NCBI GenBank assembly: GCA_030950085.1
Contig: JAUZRW010000243.1
Location: forward strand, 1 to 36,161
Source: Anaerolineae bacterium
GTDB lineage: Bacteria > Chloroflexota > Anaerolineae > Aggregatilineales > Phototrophicaceae
DNA: 36,161 nucleotides
Direction of reading: 5' to 3'
Each line of letters opens with the position of its first letter. Positions within the stretch are counted from its first letter, which is position 1. Below the pieces are notes generated by a model. It saw nothing but the letters and a program-made list of their open reading frames with translations, ran no database searches and was not told where the DNA came from. Position numbers and translations under genes: made by a program. Shown in pieces: positions 24,107 through 31,866 of the stretch.

Positions 24107-25540
24107 CTAAATATTAACCATACAGCGCAAAAGTTCATTGTTATCACGGATTGCCGCCGGACATTGTACCAAAACAGCACCATCTCTGCGGATTTCAAAG
24201 ATTGTTTTATCGCCATCCACAATCCAGAATGTACGCGGCGTTGACCAAAATGCAGACCGCGCAACACATTCATCGGCGGGCGGCTGGCTTGGCGGTAATT
24301 GCGAAAACTCGATACGCCAGACTTGGGTACAGCGTTCAGAGCGCAAGATATTATTCGGCAGCACCCACTCTTCAGCCAAGAATAAGACACTATCTTCGGC
24401 AGTTTCTCCAGCAAGAATAAATTGCACCCCTGTTAGATTGACTTGAGCATCATCAATATTGTGGACTATCAATGTATCGCCGTTATAGACCAGTTCGATA
24501 TTTCCCTCTATGACTGGAATCGCTGTCGGTTCAGGGGTAGAACTGGGTGGAATGGGTGTCGCAGTTGGTGGTATCGTCGTCGCTGTCGGGATGAGTGTCG
24601 GTTCATCGGTTGCGGTTGGCGGTATCATTGTCGCTGTCGGGATGCGTGTTGGTTCATCCGTCGCAGTGGGCGGTTCATTGGTTGCAGTTGGGATATCTAA
24701 CGGTTCATCTGTCGCGGTTGATGGAATAGTCGTTGGGACAGTCATTGCTTCATTTGTGGCTTCTTCGGTTGTCAGGGGTTCTACGATTGGGATTTCTACT
24801 GTTGGCTCAAGTGTTGCACTCACTTGTGTATTATTTGCAACAATCGTAGTGGCTGTCGTGCCATCAGAAGCAAATGGGTTAAAAATAAATAGAATAACCA
24901 ATATTCCTGCAACAAGACCCGTAGCAAGAAGCCCGATGCCAATTATCAATCGCAAGTTGCTGGTTTCGGGCTTGTTGACTTGCCTAGTATCTTTGTCTGA
25001 GATATGACGAACAAACAACCTAACCTCTTGACCATCCGATTTCGGCGCTTCAATGGGCGCAGGTGTCTCTTCATAATTGTCGTCTGGTCTCTCGTTTGTC
25101 ATTGCTTGGCGCAACTCTTCTGTTGTGCGAACATCATCTTGCTGGCGAAATTCATAGCAAAGACGAATGACTTGGATAATGTTTGCTTCGTAATCATCAC
25201 GCAGGTCAATATATTCCATATCTGCCAGCGCAGGCAGTAATGCTTGATAGCCTTCCCCTTCAACCATCAATGGCAGAATGTCTCTACCGACAGATTTGGC
25301 TATCGTTATTTCACGCTCCACCCACTTAGAATAATTGGCACGGGGACTCATCAAAACAAGCACGACACCGGCATCTCGAATCGCCTTAGGAACTTCTCTC
25401 TTCCACTGCTCGGAACCGGGTTCAATGTGAGCGCCTGACCAAATCTTTAAGCCGACGCGCTGCAAATTAGTACGGATACGCTGCATGATGTCGTTGTCTT
25501 CACGGCTATAAGATAAAAAGATGTGTTGACTGGTTGACAC
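24107..25540 (-). CDS. Membrane-anchored TIR-domain protein with Thr/Pro-rich stalk and extracellular sensor-like domain
   Basis: A 477-residue protein. The TIR domain (residues 5-130) has FLSYSRED, the WSGAHIEPGSEQW loop and VLMSPRANYSKWVEREI; Glu77 in WVEREI aligns by eye with the catalytic Glu of NAD-cleaving TIRs such as SARM1 (WVHKEI). A cytosolic linker (131-195) precedes one transmembrane helix (196-222). A low-complexity Pro/Thr stalk of PTATDEPT-type repeats (about 224-345) leads to a C-terminal beta-rich domain (347-462) with YNGDTLIVHNI, two Cys (C404, C425), FWIVDGDKTIFEI and VLVQC. That domain resembles the C-terminus of the adjacent kinase. Predicted topology is cytosolic TIR, external sensor. 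Upstream partner genes of known TIR defence systems (SIR2, Thoeris ThsA, pAgo) are absent. Confidence 0.85.
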   Translation of the reverse strand: MSTSQHIFLSYSREDNDIMQRIRTNLQRVGLKIWSGAHIEPGSEQWKREVPKAIRDAGVVLVLMSPRANYSKWVEREITIAKSVGRDILPLMVEGEGYQALLPALADMEYIDLRDDYEANIIQVIRLCYEFRQQDDVRTTEELRQAMTNERPDDNYEETPAPIEAPKSDGQEVRLFVRHISDKDTRQVNKPETSNLRLIIGIGLLATGLVAGILVILFIFNPFASDGTTATTIVANNTQVSATLEPTVEIPIVEPLTTEEATNEAMTVPTTIPSTATDEPLDIPTATNEPPTATDEPTRIPTATMIPPTATDEPTLIPTATTIPPTATPIPPSSTPEPTAIPVIEGNIELVYNGDTLIVHNIDDAQVNLTGVQFILAGETAEDSVLFLAEEWVLPNNILRSERCTQVWRIEFSQLPPSQPPADECVARSAFWSTPRTFWIVDGDKTIFEIRRDGAVLVQCPAAIRDNNELLRCMVNI

Positions 25541-25602
25541 GATGTTTTCCCAACGCTAAGTCAATAAAAAACCGTATCTATTCAGCTATCCGTGAGATTC
25601 TT

Positions 25603-25671
25603 CGGACAGGCAGAAGCTGCCCCTACGAAATCATGATTTTTGAGCCGTAGGGACATGATTTTTCATGTCCG
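25603..25671. repeat. Inverted pair of CGGACA...CCCTACG palindromic elements
   Basis: CGGACAGGCAGAAGCTGCC-CCTACG (25603-25627) and, facing it, CGTAGGGACATGATTTT-TCATGTCCG (25646-25671). Each is a hairpin, and together they form an inverted repeat. Their CGGACA and CCCTAC ends match the hairpin core of repeat family A. In the 263-bp gap between kinase and TIR genes, flanked by CTATCCGTG and CATGGATAG motifs also found near 903 and 18642. Confidence 0.65.
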
Positions 25672-25803
25672 ATAACACAAGTTCATGGATAGGCGAAGTG
25701 TTACGAATATCCAACATTATAGCAGTCATGCAGTCAGATAGTAATCAGAAAAGGTTTCTATGTAGGAAGAAGTCTAGTGGCACGCTAAATATGCTAACCA
25801 AAG

Positions 25804-27360
25804 TTATTCCGATGGCACAGTCTCAACATTAGACCACGCAACGCGACATTCCAAGTTACCGGTGCGTCCGACAACTTGCCCCCATGTATCGCACGTTGCC
25901 ACCTGAGAATTGCCTTCTGAGACATTAAATGTTGTGTCTTGCTCGACATCTGCACGCCAATAAATGCCGGAGCTATTATTGACGGTTGTGCGTGCATTGC
26001 CACTACAATTCCATTCATCAGGGATATCAGAAGCGACTGCGCCGGAGCGAATCACGAAAACACAGTCACCGGGTTCTAGTGCGCTGCGATAATTCGTGCC
26101 TTCGGGTTCGCCGCTACGTCCTGTGACTTCAATATCATCTAGGAGGAGGCGTTCATTGTCGCTGATATTGGTTATGGCAAAGAAATCCGCATTATAGTGA
26201 ATCACAGCGTTCACATTACCTCCATCGCCGCCGCCACCGAACATCATAAATGCCGCTACCGCTATTACCAATATCACAATGACTCCAGCAATCAGGGGTA
26301 TCGGCAAGCCACCCGTTTTAGCCTTATTGCTTGATTTTGATTTCTTTTGAGTCAGTTTTTCATCTTCGGGAATCACACCCGGCACCACATCCCAACTATC
26401 GAGAACCTCGCGGCTGCTTTCGGTGGTGTTTTCAAGTTCTTCGGGACGAATCGGCAAAGTACCTTGCACTTCAAAATCATCCCCATCATCATCAATGCTT
26501 ATTGTAGCTGCCTCATGGATATCATAAATATCTTCTAGCTTCTGGATAAATTCCATAGCTGTATGATGGCGTTTGTTAGCCTCTTTTTGTAAGGCTCGCA
26601 TAATTTCGTTCTGAGCGTTTGATGGAATATCAGGGTTATGAGCGCGAGGCGGAGTCGGTTGTTCGGTAATGTGGCTGAGGGCGACTTCCATCGGGGTTTT
26701 GCCCTTAAACATCACCTTGCCGGTCACCAATTCATAGACAATGACTGCCAACGAATAGATATCACTTTGCGGCACTGCCTGTTGCGAATCAGTGGCTTGT
26801 TCTGGTGAAATATAGCGCGGTGTACCGAACGCCGTCCCAAGTGTCTTATCAACTTCTTCCCACAAGACCAAGCCAAAATCAGAGAGATAAGCTCTATCTT
26901 GGTCATCTAATAAAATATTAGACGGCTTAACATCCCGATGAATAATGCCGCGCAAATGGGCATGGTCGAGTGCTGCCGCAACTTGCTTAAGAATCGGCAA
27001 CCACCGTTGAGCGGGCATGAGTTCTTTGCGGTCACGATACAACTTAATCTCATCCGCTAAGTCGTTTCCTTCGACAAAACGCATTGCCAGAAAATACAGA
27101 TTTTCAACTTTTTTGAATTGGTAGATTGGCACAATATTGGCATGGTCAAGGTTAGCAATGGCGCGTGCTTCGCGTTCAAAGCGTTCTTTCAGAATGTCAT
27201 CTGCGCCTCCCATATCCGGAGTCAACACTTTGATAGCTGCTTTGCGCTTTAAGTTGACATCTTCGCCGAGATAAATATGTGCCATGCCACCACTGGCAAA
27301 TTGACGGATTAACTTATAATCGCCTAATTGCTTGCCGGATAAATCTTGTGGTGTTGTCAC
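25804..27360 (-). CDS. Membrane Ser/Thr protein kinase (Hanks type) with extracellular domain
   Basis: A 518-residue protein. GTG start at 27360 with AAAGGA 9 nt upstream. The kinase domain (about 14-280) is complete: Gly-loop FASGGMAHIYLG (21-32), Lys44 in AAIKVL, HRD at 141-143 (IIHRDVKPSNILL), DFG at 161-163 and GTPRYISPEQ activation segment; it should be active. A juxtamembrane region (281-351) rich in Asp, Glu, Lys and Thr contains likely autophosphorylation sites. The transmembrane helix is about 352-374, then Gly-rich GGGGDGG and an extracellular module (about 384-491) starting VIHYNADFFAITNISD, with Cys433, Cys452, YWR, TTFNVSEGNSQVATC. No PASTA repeats. The FHA protein at 15852 is a plausible substrate. 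The module matches the TIR neighbour in plan. Confidence 0.92.
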   Translation of the reverse strand: MTTPQDLSGKQLGDYKLIRQFASGGMAHIYLGEDVNLKRKAAIKVLTPDMGGADDILKERFEREARAIANLDHANIVPIYQFKKVENLYFLAMRFVEGNDLADEIKLYRDRKELMPAQRWLPILKQVAAALDHAHLRGIIHRDVKPSNILLDDQDRAYLSDFGLVLWEEVDKTLGTAFGTPRYISPEQATDSQQAVPQSDIYSLAVIVYELVTGKVMFKGKTPMEVALSHITEQPTPPRAHNPDIPSNAQNEIMRALQKEANKRHHTAMEFIQKLEDIYDIHEAATISIDDDGDDFEVQGTLPIRPEELENTTESSREVLDSWDVVPGVIPEDEKLTQKKSKSSNKAKTGGLPIPLIAGVIVILVIAVAAFMMFGGGGDGGNVNAVIHYNADFFAITNISDNERLLLDDIEVTGRSGEPEGTNYRSALEPGDCVFVIRSGAVASDIPDEWNCSGNARTTVNNSSGIYWRADVEQDTTFNVSEGNSQVATCDTWGQVVGRTGNLECRVAWSNVETVPSE

Positions 27361-27502
27361 GCGCTATTGTCCTTTCAACGGTATCACTGCGAGAAGCCCC
27401 CAATTCATTCGGGAGGTCGCTGACCGAGATTTTTAACTAGGTATATGAACCTATTATAGCGCCGCTTCGGTATCTGACGATAAACGTTTTCTGGATTGCA
27501 CC

Positions 27503-27769
27503 CTACGATTGCTCTATGTTGTCTTCACCGTTGTCTTCATGCCATGCCTGAAAGATGGTCATTAGTAGCCATATAATGCCCTGATACAACAGATAAAGCG
27601 TACAGCACAACATCATCCCTATCAGCAGCATGTCGATAAATTGCGCGCTCGGCAGGCGTTGATTCATCAATAGTGTTATCGGCAGGGGCAAAGCAATCAG
27701 GGCTATTAACAATCCTCGACTGTTGCTACGTTGTGGTTTTGGACTGTTCTTAGGTTTTTCAGGGAACAT
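27503..27769 (-). CDS. Small two-helix membrane protein, unknown family
   Basis: An 88-residue protein. A polar Lys/Pro/Asn-rich start (residues 1-18), two hydrophobic helices (about 19-35 and 44-72), and an acidic tail (HEDNGEDNIEQS), consistent with a small integral membrane protein with both ends on one side. The ribosome site is weak (TTAGA). Upstream of and on the same strand as the kinase, 142 bp apart. It may be expressed with the kinase, but no family is recognised. Confidence 0.5.
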   Translation of the reverse strand: MFPEKPKNSPKPQRSNSRGLLIALIALPLPITLLMNQRLPSAQFIDMLLIGMMLCCTLYLLYQGIIWLLMTIFQAWHEDNGEDNIEQS

Positions 27770-28209
27770 TCTAATCTAATTTCAGCTTAACAACAGTTAC
27801 ACCCATGAGCATACCATAGTCCAAGCGGACTGTCAGGAAATGTTGGGTACAAAGGGGTGCATTTCAAGTTGGTGCAAAATCTAAAACAATCCTATTTCAT
27901 CTAAAACATCTTGCGTTTGTAGTACATCGCCAAAAAAGTTTTTGAGGTTTCGTAGGGGCGACAGCGTGCTGCGCCCAATCATCAAGAATTAAATTGGTCA
28001 AGTAGTAGGGGCGTACCCGCGTGTGCGCCCGTTGTTATTGACGGCGAGATGACACATGGGGCATTCCCTACAATTTATGCACTAGGATGAGATACACCCG
28101 GTACAAAGCCGTTATAGTTTGCGATATGCGATACTGCAAGGCTTCACACGTTTTTGCCATGCTGCTATAGTTCCATGCTGATGAAGCACAAACACGCTGC
28201 GAGATAATT
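27770..28209. other. 440-bp intergenic region with two GTAGGGGCG palindromic elements
   Basis: No coding sequence seen. Elements at 27951-27976 (CGTAGGGGCGACAGCGTGC..., ending GCGCCC) and 28005-28030 (GTAGGGGCGTACCCGCGTG..., ending GCGCCC) are related hairpins with the same GTAGGGGCG start and CGCCC end but different loops. The prmC promoter is presumably within the last 100 bp; no clear boxes. Confidence 0.6.
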
Positions 28210-29052
28210 ATGACCATTCGGGAAACACTACAAGCCGCCTATCAACGCCTGTCGCATATTGATTCGGCGCGATTAGATGCCCAAATATTACTCTCGCATG
28301 TGCTAGATGTCGAGAAAGCCTATTTAATCGCTTATGATGACCGTGTTTTGAGTGCCGATGAAGCGGCACAATTTGAATCATTGCTGCAACGCCGCGCAAT
28401 GGGTGAACCGATTGCCTATATACTCGGCACAAAGGGCTTTTATGATTTAGATTTTATCGTTACGCCCGATGTGCTGATTCCACGCCCCGAAACCGAACAT
28501 CTGATAGAAGCGGCTTTACAATGGGCAAGAAGAAAAGAGAAGATGAGTCTTTTTGCGGCAGATATTGGCACAGGAAGCGGCGCAATCGCAGTCACTTTTG
28601 CCAAACATACGCCACAGGCACACGTTCATGCTGTGGATATCAGTTCGGCTGCATTGACCATCGCCCAAGAAAATGCCAGCCGAAATCAGGCGACAATACA
28701 ATTTCATCATGGCAACCTAGCACAACCCCTCATAGATGCGAATCTTCAGCTTGATTTACTAATGGCGAATTTGCCCTATATCCGTAGTGATGAGATGCCC
28801 ATGTTAGCAGTCAGCAAGCATGAGCCACATTTAGCCTTAGAGGGCGGCGATGACGGGCTTGACCTCGTGCGCGACCTATTGCGACAAGTGCCGCAAGTGT
28901 GCCATGCAGGGGCGTTGATTCTGCTAGAAATTGGAGCAGAGCAGGGTCAGGCTGTACTTGATTTTGCGAATGAGACGCTCTCCCCCAAAAATGCCACTAT
29001 TATCAAAGACTATGCCGGACATGACCGCATTGTGCGGTTTCAATTGAGATAA
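28210..29052 (+). CDS. prmC: Peptide chain release factor N5-glutamine methyltransferase
   Basis: A 280-residue protein of normal length. It methylates the Gln of the GGQ motif in RF1/RF2 using SAM. The N-terminal helical domain (1-75) binds the release factor: SARLDAQILLSHVLD, then RRAMGEPIAYILGTKGFYDLDF. Signature RPETE (92-96), SAM motif I ADIGTGSGAIAV (116-127), the acidic AVDIS (141-145) and motif IV NLPYI (187-191). In most PrmC proteins motif IV is NPPYI; here the second residue is Leu, although the Asn and Tyr that contact the substrate are kept. Start ATG with a weak GAG upstream. It stands alone; prfA, its usual partner, is not in the window. Confidence 0.93.
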   Translation: MTIRETLQAAYQRLSHIDSARLDAQILLSHVLDVEKAYLIAYDDRVLSADEAAQFESLLQRRAMGEPIAYILGTKGFYDLDFIVTPDVLIPRPETEHLIEAALQWARRKEKMSLFAADIGTGSGAIAVTFAKHTPQAHVHAVDISSAALTIAQENASRNQATIQFHHGNLAQPLIDANLQLDLLMANLPYIRSDEMPMLAVSKHEPHLALEGGDDGLDLVRDLLRQVPQVCHAGALILLEIGAEQGQAVLDFANETLSPKNATIIKDYAGHDRIVRFQLR

Positions 29053-29059
29053 TTCCTAT

Positions 29060-29851
29060 CTACGAATTATTCAATGACAGCGTAAATGCGCCACCCAAGA
29101 AGTAGCTATCCTCTTGCATCGCTTCATAGAAGAAGACATCGGTAGCCAATATCAAGTAAAGCCCGTCGTCTGGCAATTCTAAACTCGTGATGGCGGATGG
29201 GTCTACAGCGAGGCGGTCTCCTGCTGGACTAAAGACATGAATGATCGTCGGGAATTCGTCACTTTCGACAAGGACATTAACGATATCGCCTTGTGTTCCT
29301 TCAAAGACAAAGAAGGTCGCAGGTGTGGTATCCGCACTTTCGCCTTCAACCACCAAGCCATAATCGAGACCGATTGCCTCTAGCGTCACTTCGTTTGTGT
29401 CGATGTCACTCGGCGCAACGTTGCCTGTGACAGATACAGTATAACGTAGCTCATCACTGGCGCTATCTGTGCCTTCAAGGAAACTAAGACTCGTCGCTAA
29501 GATGAGATAGGTATTATCGGCTGGAATTTCAAAATCAGTGATTTCAGCAGCTAAGAAGACACTGCCGCTATCATCATCCATTGCCAACACTGCTCCCGAT
29601 ATATCGAGCAAGACAAGGAAGGGGTCAAGGTCATCAGAATCTTGTGTCATGCCAATCGTGACACTATCGCCCGCACTGGCATAAAAGGCGTAGAGATGCG
29701 TATTGATTTCAGCATCGAAAGTATCATTGATACTGTCGTTACTTTCAAAAATAGGTAACATATCCAATATCTCATTATCTTGAGCATGAACAATCCCTAC
29801 TAAGCCCAAAACAATGATAAGTATGAGGATGATACGGTCTTTGCTTGGCAT
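29060..29851 (-). CDS. Secreted protein with two PPC (pre-peptidase C-terminal) domains
   Basis: A 263-residue protein; AAAGGAG lies 8 nt before the ATG. The signal peptide is residues 1-23 (IILILIIVLGLVGIVHAQ). Two tandem PPC-type beta-sandwiches follow: about 36-140 (INTHLYAFYASAGDSVTIGM ... DPFLVLLDISGAVLAMDDDSG ... NTYLILATS) and about 160-262 (ATFFVFEGTQGDIVNVLVES ... TIIHVFSPAGDRLAVD ... DGLYLILATD). These domains are common C-terminal modules of secreted peptidases, binding calcium or carbohydrate. Here they stand without a catalytic domain, so a binding or structural role on the cell surface is likely. Tail-to-tail with prmC, 7-bp gap. Confidence 0.82.
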   Translation of the reverse strand: MPSKDRIILILIIVLGLVGIVHAQDNEILDMLPIFESNDSINDTFDAEINTHLYAFYASAGDSVTIGMTQDSDDLDPFLVLLDISGAVLAMDDDSGSVFLAAEITDFEIPADNTYLILATSLSFLEGTDSASDELRYTVSVTGNVAPSDIDTNEVTLEAIGLDYGLVVEGESADTTPATFFVFEGTQGDIVNVLVESDEFPTIIHVFSPAGDRLAVDPSAITSLELPDDGLYLILATDVFFYEAMQEDSYFLGGAFTLSLNNS

Positions 29852-29941
29852 ACGACACGCTCCTTTGCCACCTGTTTACCGCTTACGACTTACAATAATT
29901 GTACCATTGTTCTTGGTCAAAAGGTTAAATTGCCAGCAAAT

Positions 29942-29961
29942 ACCCCCAAATATGAGGGGGT
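29942..29961. other. ACCCCC / GGGGGT hairpin
   Basis: Perfect 6-bp G/C stem with an 8-nt loop, 58 bp past the stop of the truncated dual-OB-like gene. Only ATTTG follows on the minus strand, so it is a weak terminator at best. Confidence 0.4.
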
Positions 29962-30013
29962 CATACAGGGAACAGTGGGCGTAATTGCACAAATGGGTTG
30001 ATATTGGGTATTT

Positions 30014-30107
30014 CTTGTTTAACAAACTATTTGCGATAACGCCCTAACACTCGTCTTATATTGCAATTTTGTGTGAGGCATGGTGAAACCCCGAAAGGGG
30101 CTTATTT
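30014..30107 (-). repeat. 3'-end repeat family D, copy 2, inside a gene end
   Basis: On the minus strand: AATAAGCCCCTTTCGGGG, TTTCACC, CCTCACACAAAATTGCAAT, then TTTGTTAAACAAG. About 94 bp in common with 33057-33147 and 35236-35330. Unlike the others, it begins in frame before any stop, so the last 28 codons of the 30357-30019 frame are repeat sequence. Confidence 0.8.
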
Positions 30108-30357
30108 GCTTATCGAGGTCATCCCAATTGCTTCGTGAGCCAACAATTTTCCAGCTTTCAGCACGAGTATCTTGTTGATTACGCTCGACTTCTATTTTTA
30201 CAATATCCCAGCGTTTCATCTTCATCCGAGGATGCGTAGGATATAAGCGAATCAAGCCATGTTCATATGAATAACCAGCAAGACAAACAGTTACTCTACC
30301 ATTTTGCAGTGGTTCAGGGCAGGCACGCCCTAAAATAATGAGGTCATCCAGCAGCAT
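30019..30357 (-). pseudogene. Dual-OB-domain-like protein, truncated by a repeat
   Basis: A 112-residue frame. The ATG overlaps the end of the ASCH frame by 14 nt, so the two were translationally coupled. Residues 1-84 look like a conserved N-terminal domain: LIILGRACPEPLQNGRVTVC, then AGYSYEHGLIRLYPTHPRM, RWDIVKIEVERNQQDTRAESW and KIVGS. That pattern (GR-TVC-AGY-GLIRLYP-W-VERN-DTR-ESWKI) is one I associate with dual-OB-containing proteins, which I recall as being more than 200 residues. From residue 85 (ISPFRGFTMPHTKLQ) the sequence is translated repeat D, and the rest of the domain is gone. I therefore call it a truncated gene. It could still make the short protein. Confidence 0.6.
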
Positions 30358-30791
30358 AAGCTAATACACCTTCAGATATGTTTTGCGCGAGACTCCTTTC
30401 TACATTAATAACCTTAATTAGCTCAAATGTCAAAACCCAAACGCGCAAATTAAAACTATTCTGTCCGTGGATTATTTTCCATGCACGTAAAAATGACTGT
30501 CGATTCTCAAAACCTTCTGCAATAGCGTCTCTATTACTAATACGTGTAATGTATTCACTATTTATTTTTTGAAGTTTGATACGAGCAATTTGTTCTTTGC
30601 CACGTCTCGGTTGTACAGCATATGTATTACCAACAGACCATTTTGTTCTTCCATTTTGTTCTTCCATTATGTAACACAACATCAATGCGATTATAACGTC
30701 CACGTACTGCAATTTCGTTATCATGTATAATCCGACGTGTTTGTGTTTTCCCTCCACATAATATTTGAGGGAGTGTATGTTGAAAAATCAT
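30344..30791 (-). pseudogene. ASCH-domain protein gene, frameshifted by a 13-bp duplication
   Basis: Read from ATG 30791: MIFQHTLPQILCGGKTQTRR, then IIHDNEIAVRGRYNRIDVV and LHNGRTKW, followed by a +1 shift and an early TAA at 30629-30627 (54 codons). In the next frame the domain continues SVGNTYAVQPRRGKEQIARI, ISNRDAIAEGFENRQSFLRAW, VWVLTFELIKV to a stop at 30344. Joined, they give a 144-residue protein with the GGKTQTRR and AEGF hallmarks of ASCH, an RNA-binding PUA-like fold. The shift coincides exactly with a duplicated 13-mer at 30639-30664; removing one copy restores the frame. An ATG within the second copy could restart the C-terminal part. Read-through by slippage, phase variation, true decay or an assembly error are all possible. 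Confidence 0.8.
30639..30664. repeat. 13-bp perfect tandem duplication
   Basis: CATTTTGTTCTTC occurs at 30639-30651 and again at 30652-30664. The length is not divisible by three, so it shifts the ASCH reading frame by one. Confidence 0.95.
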
Positions 30792-30963
30792 TGCTTATAA
30801 CAACCTTTATGATATTCTACGCAACCACTTTAACCGAAAATGTTGAAAATAACAATTAATGCTTATCGCAGAAACATGAAAAGGTTTATCTAAGTTGTTA
30901 TTGTGTCTTTATCGTTTATAGCAAGACACAAGAGGTCACTAAGCAATTCATTTCACATCGGTA

Positions 30964-30969
30964 TATAAT
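30964..30969 (+). promoter_or_regulatory. Perfect -10 box (TATAAT) upstream of ksgA
   Basis: TATAAT 61 nt before the ksgA ATG; no matching -35. The upstream region is AT-rich. Confidence 0.45.
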
Positions 30970-31029
30970 ATCAATTAGACGGAAACTCATTCATCAGAGT
31001 GAATGAGGACACGCTTAAGGAGACATTTT

Positions 31030-31863
31030 ATGAATCCGCGAGAACTGTTGCAAGCCTTCGGGCTAAACCCTAAAAAGAGCCTCGGACAGAATTTTATGCA
31101 CGACCCCAACACGATTGAAAAAATCGTTGTCACTGCCGAGATTATGCCTCATGATACGGTTGTCGAGATTGGAGCCGGTACCGGTGAACTCACGGCACGC
31201 TTGGCACAATCAGCCCGTCATGTGATGGCAATCGAAGTGGATGAACGGTTACAACCGCTTTTGGAAGAGCGTTTTGCGGATACAAAAAATGTCTATTTCA
31301 TATTTGACGATGTGCTAAAAATGAATGTCGCGCAATTAGTCGGTGCGAAAGATTTTCTCGTTGTGGCGAATGTGCCATATTACATTACGACAGCTATTCT
31401 TGAGCATGTATTGACTCCTCCGCAGCGCCCGAAACGGCTTGTCATTACCATGCAATATGAAGTCGCCCAACGTATTTGTGCCAAACCAGATGATATGTCC
31501 TTGTTGGCAGTGAGTATTCAATATTATGGCAAAGCACAAATCATCAGCAAATTGAATCCGGCTGTTTTTTGGCCGCGTCCCGGTGTGAATAGTGCCTTGC
31601 TGCGAGTTGATTGTTATGAGCGTCCGATTGTGGATACCCCAAGCGATGCCCTCTTTTTCCGAGTAGTCAAAGCTGGATTTAGCCAGAAGCGCAAGCAACT
31701 TCGCAATTCGCTATCCAACGGCTTACAGATTAAAAGCAAAGCGGCCAGAGACTATTTGGATGCTGCTAACATTGATAGCCAGCGCCGCGCCGAAACATTG
31801 ACTTTAGAAGAATGGGCGCGTTTGTCGCATGTGGTCGCCGATACAGGCGATATTGAATATTAG
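31030..31863 (+). CDS. rsmA: 16S rRNA adenine N6,N6-dimethyltransferase (RsmA/KsgA)
   Basis: A 277-residue protein. ATG 31030 is chosen because AAGGAG lies 8 nt upstream; an in-frame upstream start at 31003 would overlap the ribosome site. It dimethylates the two adjacent adenines in the loop of 16S helix 45, a late step in small-subunit assembly. Motifs: KKSLGQNFMHD (15-25), SAM motif I EIGAGTG (46-52), acidic AIEVDERL (67-74), the catalytic NVPYY at 114-118 (usually NLPYY; conservative change), and FWPRPGVNSALLRVD. The C-terminal helical domain contains FSQKRKQLRNSL. Normal length and all key residues kept. Convergent with the epimerase gene, only 3 bp between stops. Confidence 0.95.
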   Translation: MNPRELLQAFGLNPKKSLGQNFMHDPNTIEKIVVTAEIMPHDTVVEIGAGTGELTARLAQSARHVMAIEVDERLQPLLEERFADTKNVYFIFDDVLKMNVAQLVGAKDFLVVANVPYYITTAILEHVLTPPQRPKRLVITMQYEVAQRICAKPDDMSLLAVSIQYYGKAQIISKLNPAVFWPRPGVNSALLRVDCYERPIVDTPSDALFFRVVKAGFSQKRKQLRNSLSNGLQIKSKAARDYLDAANIDSQRRAETLTLEEWARLSHVVADTGDIEY

Positions 31864-31866
31864 CCT

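Noticed and set aside
24530..24740. Tandem GGTTCATC...GTCGCTGTCGG units as an intergenic repeat
   Set aside because: They lie inside the TIR gene and encode the PTATDEPT stalk.
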